Positions 8,787 through 16,988 of a stretch of DNA of 64,000 nt are shown one piece after another. The position numbers and the translations under genes were made by a program. The stretch covers positions 7,412,001-7,476,000 of the forward strand of contig NZ_CP023747.1 in assembly GCF_008704995.1 (NCBI RefSeq), in the 5' to 3' direction. Position 1 is the first letter of the stretch; each line of letters starts with the position of its first letter. The notes under the pieces are model-generated. The model was not told the origin of the DNA and searched no databases. It saw only the letters and a program-made list of their open reading frames with translations. The stretch comes from Streptomyces nodosus (GTDB taxonomy: Bacteria; Actinomycetota; Actinomycetes; Streptomycetales; Streptomycetaceae).

Positions 8787-9386
8787 ATGTACGTCAAGAT
8801 CTGCGGCTTGCGCACCGCGGAGACCGTGGACGCCGCCGTCGAGGCCGGAGCGGACGCCGTCGGTTTCGTCTTCGCCCCCGGAAGCCCACGGCTGATCGAG
8901 GCCCAGGCGGCATGCGCGCTGGCGGCACGGGTGCCCGGCACGGTGGAGACCGTCGGTGTGTTCCGCGGGCAGCCCGTCGAGGAGGTGCTGGCGACTGCCT
9001 CGTCCGCTCGCCTCACGACGATCCAGCTCCACGGGGACGAGGAGGACGAGGACTTCGAGCGGCTCCGCGCCGAAGGGTTCCGCACCATTCGCGCCCTGTC
9101 CTGGGACGTCTATCTCGCGCGGGCGCTGACCGACCCCCTGGACCGCCTGCTCATCGACGCACCGCTGCCCGGGAACGGCACGCGCTTCGACACCGATCTG
9201 CTGCTGGACCGGCCCCCGCGCGGATTCTGGCTCCTGGCCGGCGGCCTGGATCCCGCGAACGTGGCCGGGGCCGTACGGTCGGCGGCCCCCAAGGGCGTCG
9301 ATGTCTCCAGCGGGGTCGAGTCCTCGAAAGGCGTCAAGAGCGCCGACCTGATCCGCCGGTTCGTGGCGGCCGCACGCAACGCCTGA
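8787..9386 (+). CDS. trpF: Phosphoribosylanthranilate isomerase (TrpF) homologue
   Basis: A 199-residue single-domain TIM barrel. MYVKICGLR carries the general-base Cys at position 6. GFVFAPGSPR and LAGGLDPANV match the substrate and phosphate loops, and LLIDAPLPGNGTRFD supplies the general-acid Asp near residue 124. GVDVSSGVES is the C-terminal phosphate loop. TrpF catalyses the Amadori rearrangement of N-phosphoribosylanthranilate in tryptophan synthesis. Streptomyces normally use the bifunctional PriA instead of TrpF, and no other trp gene is nearby, so a pathway-specific role is likely. Start ATG 8787 follows GAGGAGAGG at a rather long spacing. The gene converges with psuG across a strong terminator. 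Confidence 0.88.
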   Translation: MYVKICGLRTAETVDAAVEAGADAVGFVFAPGSPRLIEAQAACALAARVPGTVETVGVFRGQPVEEVLATASSARLTTIQLHGDEEDEDFERLRAEGFRTIRALSWDVYLARALTDPLDRLLIDAPLPGNGTRFDTDLLLDRPPRGFWLLAGGLDPANVAGAVRSAAPKGVDVSSGVESSKGVKSADLIRRFVAAARNA

Positions 9387-9495
9387 CGGCGCGGTGGGTG
9401 CGGCACGGCGCCACCCCCACCGCACAGCCGCGATCCGGCCGCCGACGTGGTGCCGTCCGGCTGGCGGCGGACTCCGCGTAAGTCGGGCAGGAACG

Positions 9496-9534
9496 CCTGT
9501 GGGCCCGTCCGGTCAGGCCGGACGGGCCCACAGG
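9496..9534. terminator. Bidirectional terminator between trpF and psuG
   Basis: CCTGTGGGCCCGTCCGG and its exact reverse complement form a perfect 17-bp stem with a 5-base TCAGG loop. It lies between two convergent stop codons and would work in both directions. Confidence 0.85.
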
Positions 9535-9550
9535 GTGATCGCGGGACGAC

Positions 9551-10462
9551 TCAGCGGGTGAGAGCGGCGGCGATCCGGCCGCCGAGCGCGACATTGCCGC
9601 GGTAGACGGCGATATTGACCTCGAGGCTGCGGCCGCCCGTGTCGCGCTGGATGAAGTCCAGCAGGAACGGGGTGGTGTCGTTGCCGCTGATGCCGGCCTG
9701 CTCCGCCTGCTCCCAGGCGCGCGCGAGGATCGCATCGAGCTCGGCGGGCGGCAGCTGCTTGTCCTCGGCCACCGGATTCGCGATCAGTACCGCCTGCGGG
9801 AGTTCCAGAGCGTCACGGGAGGTGAGCACCGCGGCGGCCTCCTCGGGGGTGGAGACCGAGTAGGCGATCTCATGCCCGGAGTCGCTGACATAGAAGCCCG
9901 GGTACTTGGTGGTGCCGAAGCCCAGTACGGGGATGTTCAGGGTCTCGAACCGTTCGAGGGTCGCGGCGACGTCCAGGATCGACTTCACGCCCGCGCTGAC
10001 CACCAGCACCGGCGTCTGCGCCAGCGTGGTCATGTCGGCGGACTCGTCGAACGTCTGCGCGGCGCCGTGGTGCACACCACCCAGGCCACCGGTGGAGAAC
10101 ACCTTGATCCCGGCACGGTGCGCCAGGAACGCCGTGGCGGCCACCGTGGTGCCGCCGTGCAGGCCGAGCGTGCTCACCACGGGCAGATCGCGCAGGCTGA
10201 CCTTGGCGACGTCGTCCTCCTCGGAGAGCTTGGTGATCTCCTCGGTGCTCAGACCGACCGTCGGCCGCCCGGCGAACACGCCGATCGTCGCCGGTACGAC
10301 GCCCTGGGCGCGCAGCGACTCCTCCGCCTCCAGCGCGACCTCCAGGTTGCGCGGCCGGGGCAGACCATGGGTGAAGATCGTCGACTCCAGTGCCACAACG
10401 GGACGACCTTGGCGTACGGCCTCCTGAACCTCGTCGGAAACACGGATCGCGGGTGCACTCAT
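9551..10462 (-). CDS. psuG: Pseudouridine-5'-phosphate glycosidase
   Basis: A 303-residue enzyme that reversibly splits pseudouridine 5'-phosphate into uracil and ribose 5-phosphate. VALESTIFTHGLPRPRN has the conserved acidic residue (Glu26). VAKVSLRDLPV and SAGVKSILD carry the lysines expected for the Schiff-base and active-site positions. FSTGGLGGVHHGA and VYRGNVALGGRIA are further family signatures. The length is full. The start at 10462 has GGAAG upstream. It is divergent from a LysR gene, with an operator-like palindrome between them. PsuG-fold enzymes also act as C-glycosynthases in C-nucleoside antibiotic pathways, so a biosynthetic role is possible; degradation is the default reading. 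Confidence 0.92.
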   Translation of the reverse strand: MSAPAIRVSDEVQEAVRQGRPVVALESTIFTHGLPRPRNLEVALEAEESLRAQGVVPATIGVFAGRPTVGLSTEEITKLSEEDDVAKVSLRDLPVVSTLGLHGGTTVAATAFLAHRAGIKVFSTGGLGGVHHGAAQTFDESADMTTLAQTPVLVVSAGVKSILDVAATLERFETLNIPVLGFGTTKYPGFYVSDSGHEIAYSVSTPEEAAAVLTSRDALELPQAVLIANPVAEDKQLPPAELDAILARAWEQAEQAGISGNDTTPFLLDFIQRDTGGRSLEVNIAVYRGNVALGGRIAAALTR

Positions 10463-10572
10463 CTGCTGTGACTTCCTTCTTCCGAAGTGACTCTGCCGGC
10501 CTCCACAGGGGCCGATTCCCTCACGCTACGAACTCCATCCCCCGGGAACCACAATCAGTTCGGACCCATCCC

Positions 10573-10587
10573 ATAGGCTTGACCTAT
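10573..10587. promoter_or_regulatory. LysR operator overlapping the lysR start
   Basis: ATAGG-CTTGA-CCTAT is a perfect 5+5+5 inverted repeat fitting T-N11-A. Its last two bases are the first two of the lysR ATG at 10586. It lies 111 bases from the divergent psuG start. No ribosome site precedes the ATG, so lysR may be leaderless and its own operator would cover the transcription start. Confidence 0.55.
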
Positions 10588-11527
10588 GAAAATCACGCTG
10601 CGGCAGGTCGAGATCTTTGTGACGGTGGCCGAGCATCTGCACTTCGGGCGGGCGGCCGAGGCCCTGCACATCTCCCAGCCCACCGTGAGCCAGGAGGTCG
10701 GCAGGCTCGAACGGGCGCTCGGTCTTTCGCTCTTCGACCGCACCCGGCGTTCGGTGTCGCTCACCTCGGCCGGGGAAGCGATGGCCGAGGAGGGGCGCAA
10801 GCTGCTCTCCCAGGCCGAGGGCCTGGTCAGCAGGGTGCGGCTGTACGAGGAATCCAGGATGAAGACGATCCGCGTCGTCGCGACACCCAGCGTGGTGAAC
10901 CGGCTGCTGCCGGCGGTGATCAGCCGGGCCGAGAAGGAACTGCCCGAGCTGGTCATCGAGGACATCGCCGTCGAGACCGGAGCCGTCTCCTCCCAACTGG
11001 CCGCGGGGCACGGGGACATCGGACTGGGCCGGTTCCTCGACCCGGTCGACGGGCTTCGCACGGAGGTGATCGCCGACGAGGAGGTCTTTGTCGCGCTGAG
11101 CCGCAACCACCCGTCCGCCGACGCCGCCCGGACATCGCTCGAGGAACTGGACGATCTGCCGCTGCTCCTGTGGCCGCGTGAACAGAACCCGAAGTACTAC
11201 GACTACGTCCGGACCGTGTGTGTCGAGCGGGGGCTCAATCCGATGGTGCTGGTGAGCCCGCCGCGCATCGTCGGCTCCCGGCTGTATCTCCTGTCGGAGG
11301 CCAGGGCCTTCTCGCTCGTTCCCGGGTCCACCGTCGGACATCTCTCGGACGACCTGCGTGCCGTGCCCCTGGAGAAGCCGGCGACTCTCCCGTTGGAGAT
11401 GCAGTGGCGCGCCGACGACCCCCGCCCCTATGTGAGAGCGCTCTGCGAGCTGATCGTGGACGAGGCCGGAAAGCTCGAACGAACGCGGTCGGCCACCACC
11501 GGGCCGCACAGCGGCCCCGCCTCGTGA
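10586..11527 (+). CDS. LysR-family transcriptional regulator of the psuG locus
   Basis: A 313-residue LysR protein. The N-terminal winged helix-turn-helix reads FGRAAEALHISQPTVSQEVG at residues 21-40, followed by the coupling helix and LFDRTRRSVSLTSAGEAM. The C-terminal two-lobed effector domain starts near TIRVVATPSVVNRLLPAVIS. It is divergent from psuG, the usual arrangement for a LysR protein and its target. Three T-N11-A sites of matching sequence (6131, 10573, 11573) suggest that it also controls the kinase and the downstream transporter. The effector is unknown. The ATG has no ribosome site upstream and may be used on a leaderless message. Confidence 0.9.
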   Translation: MKITLRQVEIFVTVAEHLHFGRAAEALHISQPTVSQEVGRLERALGLSLFDRTRRSVSLTSAGEAMAEEGRKLLSQAEGLVSRVRLYEESRMKTIRVVATPSVVNRLLPAVISRAEKELPELVIEDIAVETGAVSSQLAAGHGDIGLGRFLDPVDGLRTEVIADEEVFVALSRNHPSADAARTSLEELDDLPLLLWPREQNPKYYDYVRTVCVERGLNPMVLVSPPRIVGSRLYLLSEARAFSLVPGSTVGHLSDDLRAVPLEKPATLPLEMQWRADDPRPYVRALCELIVDEAGKLERTRSATTGPHSGPAS

Positions 11528-11572
11528 CGACGATCCGGGCGTACCGCCGACGAGCGGCAGTTCGGCGGTGCG

Positions 11573-11587
11573 ATAGACGCAGCCTAT
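11573..11587. promoter_or_regulatory. LysR-type T-N11-A site upstream of the second MFS gene
   Basis: ATAGACGCAGCCTAT keeps the outer ATAG/CTAT arms of the 10573-10587 operator at identical spacing. It lies 161 bases before the GTG of the MFS gene at 11748, in the 220-base gap after lysR. A role in activating that transporter is inferred. Confidence 0.45.
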
Positions 11588-11747
11588 GATTCGTTCGCCT
11601 TTCGGTTGTTGATGCCGAACGGACCCGGCTCCTAGCGTCGTACGGGGCCGCTGTCCGGTCGCCCGGGGAGTGTCCGCTCCCGGCCGGCTGAGCGGGGCAG
11701 GTCAGCGCGACCCTCCCGATGGCCGATACGCCGAGAGAGAGTCGAAC

Positions 11748-13082
11748 GTGAGCACTTCCCTGCCGAAAGCCGCGGAGCGCGACGGCCTCACGACGACCGG
11801 GCCGGCCTCGCCCCGCCGGGATCCCGCACCCGACCAGGCGCCGTCGTCCAGGGTCCGCTCCCTGCTGGACCTGGTCGGATTCGGTTTCTTCCCGCTCGCG
11901 TTCATGAGTCGGCTGCCCTTCGCCATGACCGTGGTCGGTACGCTCACGCTGGTCTCGGACGTCCGGGGCTCGGTCGCCCAGAGCGGTGCGGTGTCGGCGG
12001 CGACCGGAATCGGCACAGCGGTCCTCGGGCCCGCGGTCGGCGCGTTCGCCGACCGCTACGGACAACGCCGGGTGCTGCTGACCTGCGCGGCCGTCAATAT
12101 CGCCGGCCTGGTCGGATTCGTGCTGATGACGTACGCGTCGGTGTCGATCGTCTGGGTGGGTGCCGTCGGTTTCCTCGTCGGCGCGAGCGCCCCGCAGGTC
12201 GCGCCGCTCTCCCGCACACGTCTGATCACCCTGGTGACCGCCGGGACTCCGGCCGCCCACCGGCGCGACGGAATCCTGTCGCTGGTGATGAGCTATGAGT
12301 CCGTGGCGGACGAGTCCGCGTTCGTACTGGGGCCCGTGGTGATCGGACTGCTGGCCACGGCCTTCGGCGCCGGTGCGCCGCTTCTCGTCGCGGCCCTGAT
12401 CGCCGCCGTGTTCGTGGTGGCCTTCGCCCTCCACCGGACGGCGGCACTGCCGAAGCCCCGCGACACGGCCGGCAAGGAGACGGCCGAGGACGCCCGGAGC
12501 GTCCTCCGCCTCCGGATCATGATCCTGCCCCTGGGGATGTTCCTGGTCGGCGCGTTCTTCGGTTCGACCCTCACAGCGCTCACCGTGTTCATGCGGGCTC
12601 ACGGCAGGGAACTGTCGACCGGCATCGTCTACGGCGGTATGAGTGTGGGCTCGGTCGCCGTCGCGATTCTGATCGCCTTCGTCCCGGAGCGCTTCTCCCT
12701 GCGGGCGCGCTGGCTGGTGTTCGGCGCGATCGTCCTCGCGGCCTCGGGCCTGCTCGTCCGGGCGTCCTCGGTGGCGACGGTCACCGTGGCACTGGCGTGC
12801 GCGGGATGCGGGATCGGCGGCGTGATCGTCACACTCTTCAGCATCGCGAGCCGCCGTACCCCTCGAGGCAGGACCGCCACGGTCATGACCACGCTCGCCT
12901 GCGCCCTCATCGTCGGTCAGGCACTGTGGACCGCCCTCGGCGGAAGCATCAGCCAGGCCCATGGAGCGAGGACCGGGTTCCTGATGTCCGCGGCGACCGC
13001 CGCCGCGCTGCTCCTCGTCGGTCTGACGAGCTGTGCGATCGACGGTCGCCGCACCCCCGACCCCGTACGGAAAGGGAGCTGA
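11748..13082 (+). CDS. MFS transporter, second of the psuG locus
   Basis: A 444-residue membrane transporter with about 12 segments. The chain begins VSTSLPKAAERDG and enters the membrane near FGFFPLAFMSRLPFAMTVVG. The cytoplasmic loop AFADRYGQRRVLLTCAAV is the MFS motif A region. I start it at GTG 11748, which has GAGAGAG upstream; an in-frame upstream codon at 11670 has no ribosome site. It is distinct from the transporter at 7195. A single MFS protein of this kind often exports the end product or toxin of its locus, which would fit a biosynthetic reading of the PsuG/TrpF genes, but the sequence does not settle direction. Confidence 0.82.
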   Translation: MSTSLPKAAERDGLTTTGPASPRRDPAPDQAPSSRVRSLLDLVGFGFFPLAFMSRLPFAMTVVGTLTLVSDVRGSVAQSGAVSAATGIGTAVLGPAVGAFADRYGQRRVLLTCAAVNIAGLVGFVLMTYASVSIVWVGAVGFLVGASAPQVAPLSRTRLITLVTAGTPAAHRRDGILSLVMSYESVADESAFVLGPVVIGLLATAFGAGAPLLVAALIAAVFVVAFALHRTAALPKPRDTAGKETAEDARSVLRLRIMILPLGMFLVGAFFGSTLTALTVFMRAHGRELSTGIVYGGMSVGSVAVAILIAFVPERFSLRARWLVFGAIVLAASGLLVRASSVATVTVALACAGCGIGGVIVTLFSIASRRTPRGRTATVMTTLACALIVGQALWTALGGSISQAHGARTGFLMSAATAAALLLVGLTSCAIDGRRTPDPVRKGS

Positions 13083-13087
13083 GCGAG

Positions 13088-13108
13088 CAGGGCGCCCCCG
13101 TCGCCCTG
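13088..13108. terminator. Short hairpin between convergent genes
   Basis: CAGGGCG and CGCCCTG form a 7-bp stem with a 7-base loop in the 33-base gap between the MFS and CAP stop codons. Confidence 0.5.
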
Positions 13109-13115
13109 CCGCCGC

Positions 13116-13934
13116 TCACCGTGCCGTGCCGAAGTCCTGGGTCCAGTAGCTGCCGGGCTGGGCGAGTCCCACGCCGATCTCCTTGAACCCGCAGTTGAGG
13201 ATGTTCGCCTTGTGGCCGGGGCTGGACATCCAGCCCGCCATGACCTGTTCCGGGGTGGCGTAACCATAGGCGACGTTCTCGCCGTAGGAGCTCCAGGAGT
13301 AACCGGCCCGCGTGATGCGGTCGCCGGGGGAGGACCCGTCGGACCCGGTGTGCGACATGTTCCGATGAGCCGCCATGTCCTCGCTGTGCGCCTGTGCCGC
13401 CTTGGACAGGGTCGCGTTCAGCTTCAGGGGGGAGCAACCGGCCTTGCCGCGCTCGGCGTTGACGAGATCCACGACCCGCTCGACGGCCCCGGACGCGGTG
13501 GCGTTGGGCTTCGGGGTGCTCGGCGAGGTGGGGGACGGTGAGGCGGTGGTCGGCGAAGGGCTGGGGGTTGCGTCGGCCTTCGGCGCGGGAGCCGTGCTCC
13601 GCGTCGTGCTCGAAGGCGCCGTGGCCCTGGGCTTCGGCGCTGTGGTCCGGGGCGGCTTCGGCGTCGTGGCCTTCGGGGTGCTCGCAGCGGCGGTCGGCGT
13701 CTTGGACGGCGCCGAGGTCGGCTTCTCGCTCCCGTGGCCGTGCCAGTCGTGCCACCGGTCGCCGCTGTTCCACCGGTGCTCGGCCGCCTTCGCTCCAGCG
13801 CTGTGGGGGTGACTTTCTCCGCTGCCGTGCCAGTCGGTGCAGGCGAGGGCGACGGACGGCACGCCCACCGCACCCAAGGTGACGACAGCGATCAATATCC
13901 GTCGGTAGTGCCCCTGTTTCCGATGCTTTCCCAT
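13116..13934 (-). CDS. Secreted CAP (SCP/PR-1) domain protein
   Basis: A 272-residue exported protein. The N-terminus MGKHRKQGHYRRILIAVVTL is a Sec signal with cleavage likely after VALA. A linker of about 100 residues rich in Thr, Pro, Ala, Lys and Ser follows. The C-terminal CAP domain (about residues 150-272) shows VNAERGKAGCSPLKLNATL, HSEDMAAHRNMSHTG, AGYSWSSYGENVAYG and GWMSSPGHKANILN, the standard CAP boxes with both conserved histidines. Such proteins are common in actinomycete exteriors, with roles debated between sterol/lipid binding and proteolysis. It is a single gene convergent with the MFS gene. Confidence 0.9.
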   Translation of the reverse strand: MGKHRKQGHYRRILIAVVTLGAVGVPSVALACTDWHGSGESHPHSAGAKAAEHRWNSGDRWHDWHGHGSEKPTSAPSKTPTAAASTPKATTPKPPRTTAPKPRATAPSSTTRSTAPAPKADATPSPSPTTASPSPTSPSTPKPNATASGAVERVVDLVNAERGKAGCSPLKLNATLSKAAQAHSEDMAAHRNMSHTGSDGSSPGDRITRAGYSWSSYGENVAYGYATPEQVMAGWMSSPGHKANILNCGFKEIGVGLAQPGSYWTQDFGTAR

Positions 13935-14498
13935 GTGTGATGTGACCTCACTCGCTGGTCGTCGAGAGCCCCTGATATGGCTCGCTCCGCGCCGACGTGG
14001 CTCCTGAGCTGCGGAGACGTCCTGTCGAGCGCCATTCTTGGGAGGGCTTCACATGGAGGGCAAAGGCCCTTAGTACTACCCGGTCTCGTAGGCATGGACG
14101 GCCCTTGCCCTGTGCCTGGAGGCATGCTGGGGCGGCCTCCCGCGTCTTGTGCGGCGTCCGTCGTCCCGTCAGAAACCCTTGTGCTGCTCCCGCGCGGGCG
14201 AAAACGCCGGGCGAAGGGAGAGCGATCGAGCCGGGCACTGTGCACGCCCCACATCAAACTGACAAATCCCCTAATGTCGCCGAGGTCGCGTCTACTATCG
14301 CGTGCGCCTAGTCGCCGAAGTCCATGTGACAGATGTCACCGGAACCGTCCGCATCCGCGGGCGTGCTCGGCGCCGCCGGCGTCCGTCCGACCCCCCCCAC
14401 AGCTGCCGCCGCACCAGCCGGGCTGCCGAGTCACCACGGGTGTGGTTACGTCGGTGGAGACGGCCCCTCCACCGGATCGACGGAGGAAGGGAGCACCC
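13935..14498. other. 564-base intergenic stretch without a credible gene
   Basis: Codon use and lack of ribosome sites speak against any frame here being coding. It holds an imperfect inverted repeat, AGGGCAAAGGCC (14057-14068) with GGCCCTTGCCCT (14100-14111), one mismatch in 12. A small TGCCT/AGGCA hairpin follows at about 14114. A locally AT-richer patch around 14255-14295 may contain the promoter for the M20 gene. I could not assign it to a known RNA or to an insertion sequence remnant. Confidence 0.4.
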
Positions 14499-15764
14499 AT
14501 GATGTCCGCCCACGACACGGCCCGACAGGTCCTGGCCGGACTGGATGCCACCCTGATCCAGGACCTCGAAGCGCTTTACCAGGACCTGCACGCCCACCCC
14601 GAGCTGTCCTTCGAGGAGCATCGCACCGCCGCCGAAGTCTCCCGTCGCGCAAGGGACCTGGGGTACGAGACCACCGAAGGCGTCGGACGGACCGGTGTCG
14701 TGGCCAGGCTGGCGAGCGGCCGGGGCCCGACCGTGCTGCTGCGCGCGGACTTCGACGCACTGCCCGTCACCGAGCGGACCGGACTGCCCTACGCCTCCAG
14801 GAACGAGGGCGTGATGCACGCCTGCGGCCATGACGTACATGTCACCTGCCTGCTCGGCACCATGGCACTCCTCGCCCGCGCCCGCGACCGGTGGTCAGGC
14901 ACCGTCCTGGCCGTGTTCCAGCCCGCCGAGGAGCTCGGCCGGGGCGCCCGGGCCATGGTCGACGACGGTCTGTACGCCCGCTTCGGGACTCCCGTCGTCG
15001 TCCTCGGCCAGCATGTGATGGCGATCCCGGCCGGCACCGTCGCCTGCCACCCCGGTCTGGCCTTCGCCGCCACGGACGCGCTCAAGGTGCGCATGTTCGG
15101 GCGTGGGGCACATGCGTCGATGCCGGAAGCGGCGATCGACCCGGTGGTGATGGCGGCCGCCACCGTGATGCGGCTGCAGACCGTGGTCTCCCGCGAGATC
15201 GCCTCCATGGACCGGGCCGTGGTCACCGTCGGTGCCCTTCGGGCCGGCACCAAGGACAACATCATCCCGGACGAGGCCGAACTCCAGCTCAACATCCGCA
15301 CCTACACCCCGGAGGTCCGCGAGACCGTCCTGGGCGCGGTGGAGCGGATCGTACGCGGTGAGGCGGTAGCCGCCGGGGCGCAGCAGGAGCCCGAGATCAG
15401 CACCCTGCACACCTTCCCGCCGATGGTCAACGACGAGGACGCGTGCGTCCGCACCCTGGCCGCCATCGGTGAGGTGATCGGCCATGAGAGGCTGACCGAC
15501 CCCGGGGCGTCGTCCGGCAGCGAGGACGTCGGCGTCTTCGGCACCAGCGCGAACGTCCCCGTCTGTTACTGGCTGCTCGGCGGCGTCGACCCCGACGTCC
15601 ATGCCGAGGCCGAGGCCGCGGGCACCAGGAACCGCGACATCCCGCAGAACCACTCACCGTTCTTCGCGCCCGTCATGCGGCCCACCCTCACCGACGGCGT
15701 CACCGCGCTGACGTCCGCGGCCCTCGCCTGGCTCGAACCCGCTCCACGACCGGCGTCACCGTGA
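14499..15764 (+). CDS. M20-family amidohydrolase (hippurate hydrolase-like)
   Basis: A 421-residue M20D metal-dependent amidohydrolase. It cleaves N-acyl amino acids or similar amides in the cytoplasm. HAHPELSFEEHRTA near residue 30 is the entry motif. HACGHDVHVT near 107-116 and FQPAEELGRGA supply metal ligands and the catalytic Glu. GQHVM and the C-terminal NHSPFF provide the remaining histidines. The dimerisation lid lies between roughly residues 190 and 300. Start ATG 14499 (or the adjacent ATG 14502) follows GGAGGAAGGGAG. It stands alone, upstream of and convergent with the paa genes; a link to phenylacetyl conjugates is conceivable but unproven. Confidence 0.88.
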   Translation: MMSAHDTARQVLAGLDATLIQDLEALYQDLHAHPELSFEEHRTAAEVSRRARDLGYETTEGVGRTGVVARLASGRGPTVLLRADFDALPVTERTGLPYASRNEGVMHACGHDVHVTCLLGTMALLARARDRWSGTVLAVFQPAEELGRGARAMVDDGLYARFGTPVVVLGQHVMAIPAGTVACHPGLAFAATDALKVRMFGRGAHASMPEAAIDPVVMAAATVMRLQTVVSREIASMDRAVVTVGALRAGTKDNIIPDEAELQLNIRTYTPEVRETVLGAVERIVRGEAVAAGAQQEPEISTLHTFPPMVNDEDACVRTLAAIGEVIGHERLTDPGASSGSEDVGVFGTSANVPVCYWLLGGVDPDVHAEAEAAGTRNRDIPQNHSPFFAPVMRPTLTDGVTALTSAALAWLEPAPRPASP

Positions 15765-15803
15765 CTTCCCGACGGGGAACCAGGGCACACCGGCAGGGAA
15801 CGG

Positions 15804-15850
15804 CTGCACCGCGGTGCAGGTGCCCACGGCCCCGCTCCAGGTGGGGCCGT
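15804..15850. terminator. Double hairpin between M20 gene and paaE
   Basis: CTGCACC-GC-GGTGCAG (15804-15819) is followed by ACGGCCCC with GGGGCCGT around a 9-base loop (15826-15850). It lies between convergent stop codons and probably ends both transcripts. Confidence 0.65.
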
Positions 15851-15866
15851 ACGGGCGGCGCCCGGC

Positions 15867-16988
15867 TCAGCTGTCGAAGTCGACCGTCAGGGCGTCGGAC
15901 ACGGCGAACGACTGGCAGGTGAGCACATAGCCGGCGTCGACCTCGGAGGGTTCCAGCGCGTAGTTGCGGCGCATATCGGCCTTGCCGTCGGTGACCAGGG
16001 CACGGCAGGTGCCGCACACCCCGCCCTTGCAGGCGAAGGGCATGTCCGGGCGCACCCGTGTCGCCCCGTCCAGGATCGTCGTCTCGCGGGAGAGCGGGGA
16101 GGTGGTGGAGCGGCCGTCGAGGGTGATGGTGACCTGACTGACCGGGCCGTCGGCGGTGGCGTCCTCGTGGCGCACCGTGCGGATCGTCTCGTCGTCGGCG
16201 AAGAACAGTTCCTGATGGACGCGTTCCGCCGGGACGCCCAGCTCGGCGAGGAGTTTCTGCGCGTCGCGGACCATCCCGTGCGGACCGCACAGCCACCAGT
16301 GGTCCGCGCCCCGCACATCGACCAGCCCGTCGACGAGTGCGGTGAGACGCTCGGTGTCCAGGCGCCCCGACAGGAGTTCGGCCTCACGCGGTTCGCGGGA
16401 CAGGATGTGCCCCAGCTGGAAACGCGTGCGGTAGAGGTCCTTCAGATCCGCGAGCTCGTCGGCGAACATCACCGTGTCGGTGCGGCGGTTGCCGTAGAAG
16501 AGAGTGACCTGGGAGCGGATGTCCGCGGCCAGCACGGATTCGGCTATGGACATCATCGGGGTGATGCCGGAGCCGGCGGCGATCAGCACATGGTGGCCCG
16601 GTTCACCGAGGTCGGGGGTGAAGGCGCCGGTGGGGGCCATCACCTCGACCGTGTCCCCGGGGCGTACGTCCTCGACCAGCCAGGAGGAGAAGAGACCGCC
16701 GGGCACGATCCGCACCCCTATGCGCGGCCGGGCGCCGACGGGGGAGCAGATGGAGTACGAGCGGCGCTCGTCGCGCCCCTCGACCCGGCGGCGCAGGGTG
16801 AGGGACTGACCGGGCCGGTAGGCGAACTCCTCCGCCAGCTCCTCGGGTATCTCGAAGCTGACGGCGGCCGCGTCCTCGCACAGCGGCTGCACGGCGGCGA
16901 CCCTCAGCGGGTGGAAGACCGGGCGGCGTCGCGTGCGTGCGGGGGCGGCGGACCCGGGGGTGTCCGCCGACGGGGTGGTCGGGGCCAT
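15867..16988 (-). CDS. paaE: Phenylacetyl-CoA epoxidase reductase subunit PaaE
   Basis: A 373-residue NADPH-dependent ferredoxin reductase that feeds electrons to the PaaA di-iron centre. RRSYSICSP near residue 73 binds FAD and LIAAGSGITPMMSI near 133 binds NADPH. The C-terminal plant-type 2Fe-2S domain has CKGGVCGTC plus a later Cys in LTCQSF. All four cluster cysteines are present. The start at 16988 touches the paaD stop (GATCTGATGGC region, ATGA-type overlap). It is the last gene of paaABCDE. Actinomycete PaaE proteins often carry a short Pro/Ala-rich N-terminal extension, as here. Confidence 0.95.
   Translation of the reverse strand: MAPTTPSADTPGSAAPARTRRRPVFHPLRVAAVQPLCEDAAAVSFEIPEELAEEFAYRPGQSLTLRRRVEGRDERRSYSICSPVGARPRIGVRIVPGGLFSSWLVEDVRPGDTVEVMAPTGAFTPDLGEPGHHVLIAAGSGITPMMSIAESVLAADIRSQVTLFYGNRRTDTVMFADELADLKDLYRTRFQLGHILSREPREAELLSGRLDTERLTALVDGLVDVRGADHWWLCGPHGMVRDAQKLLAELGVPAERVHQELFFADDETIRTVRHEDATADGPVSQVTITLDGRSTTSPLSRETTILDGATRVRPDMPFACKGGVCGTCRALVTDGKADMRRNYALEPSEVDAGYVLTCQSFAVSDALTVDFDS

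Noticed and set aside
13892..14257. Minus-strand frames in the gap as a transposase remnant
   Set aside because: No recognisable DDE motif, terminal repeats or target duplication could be seen.
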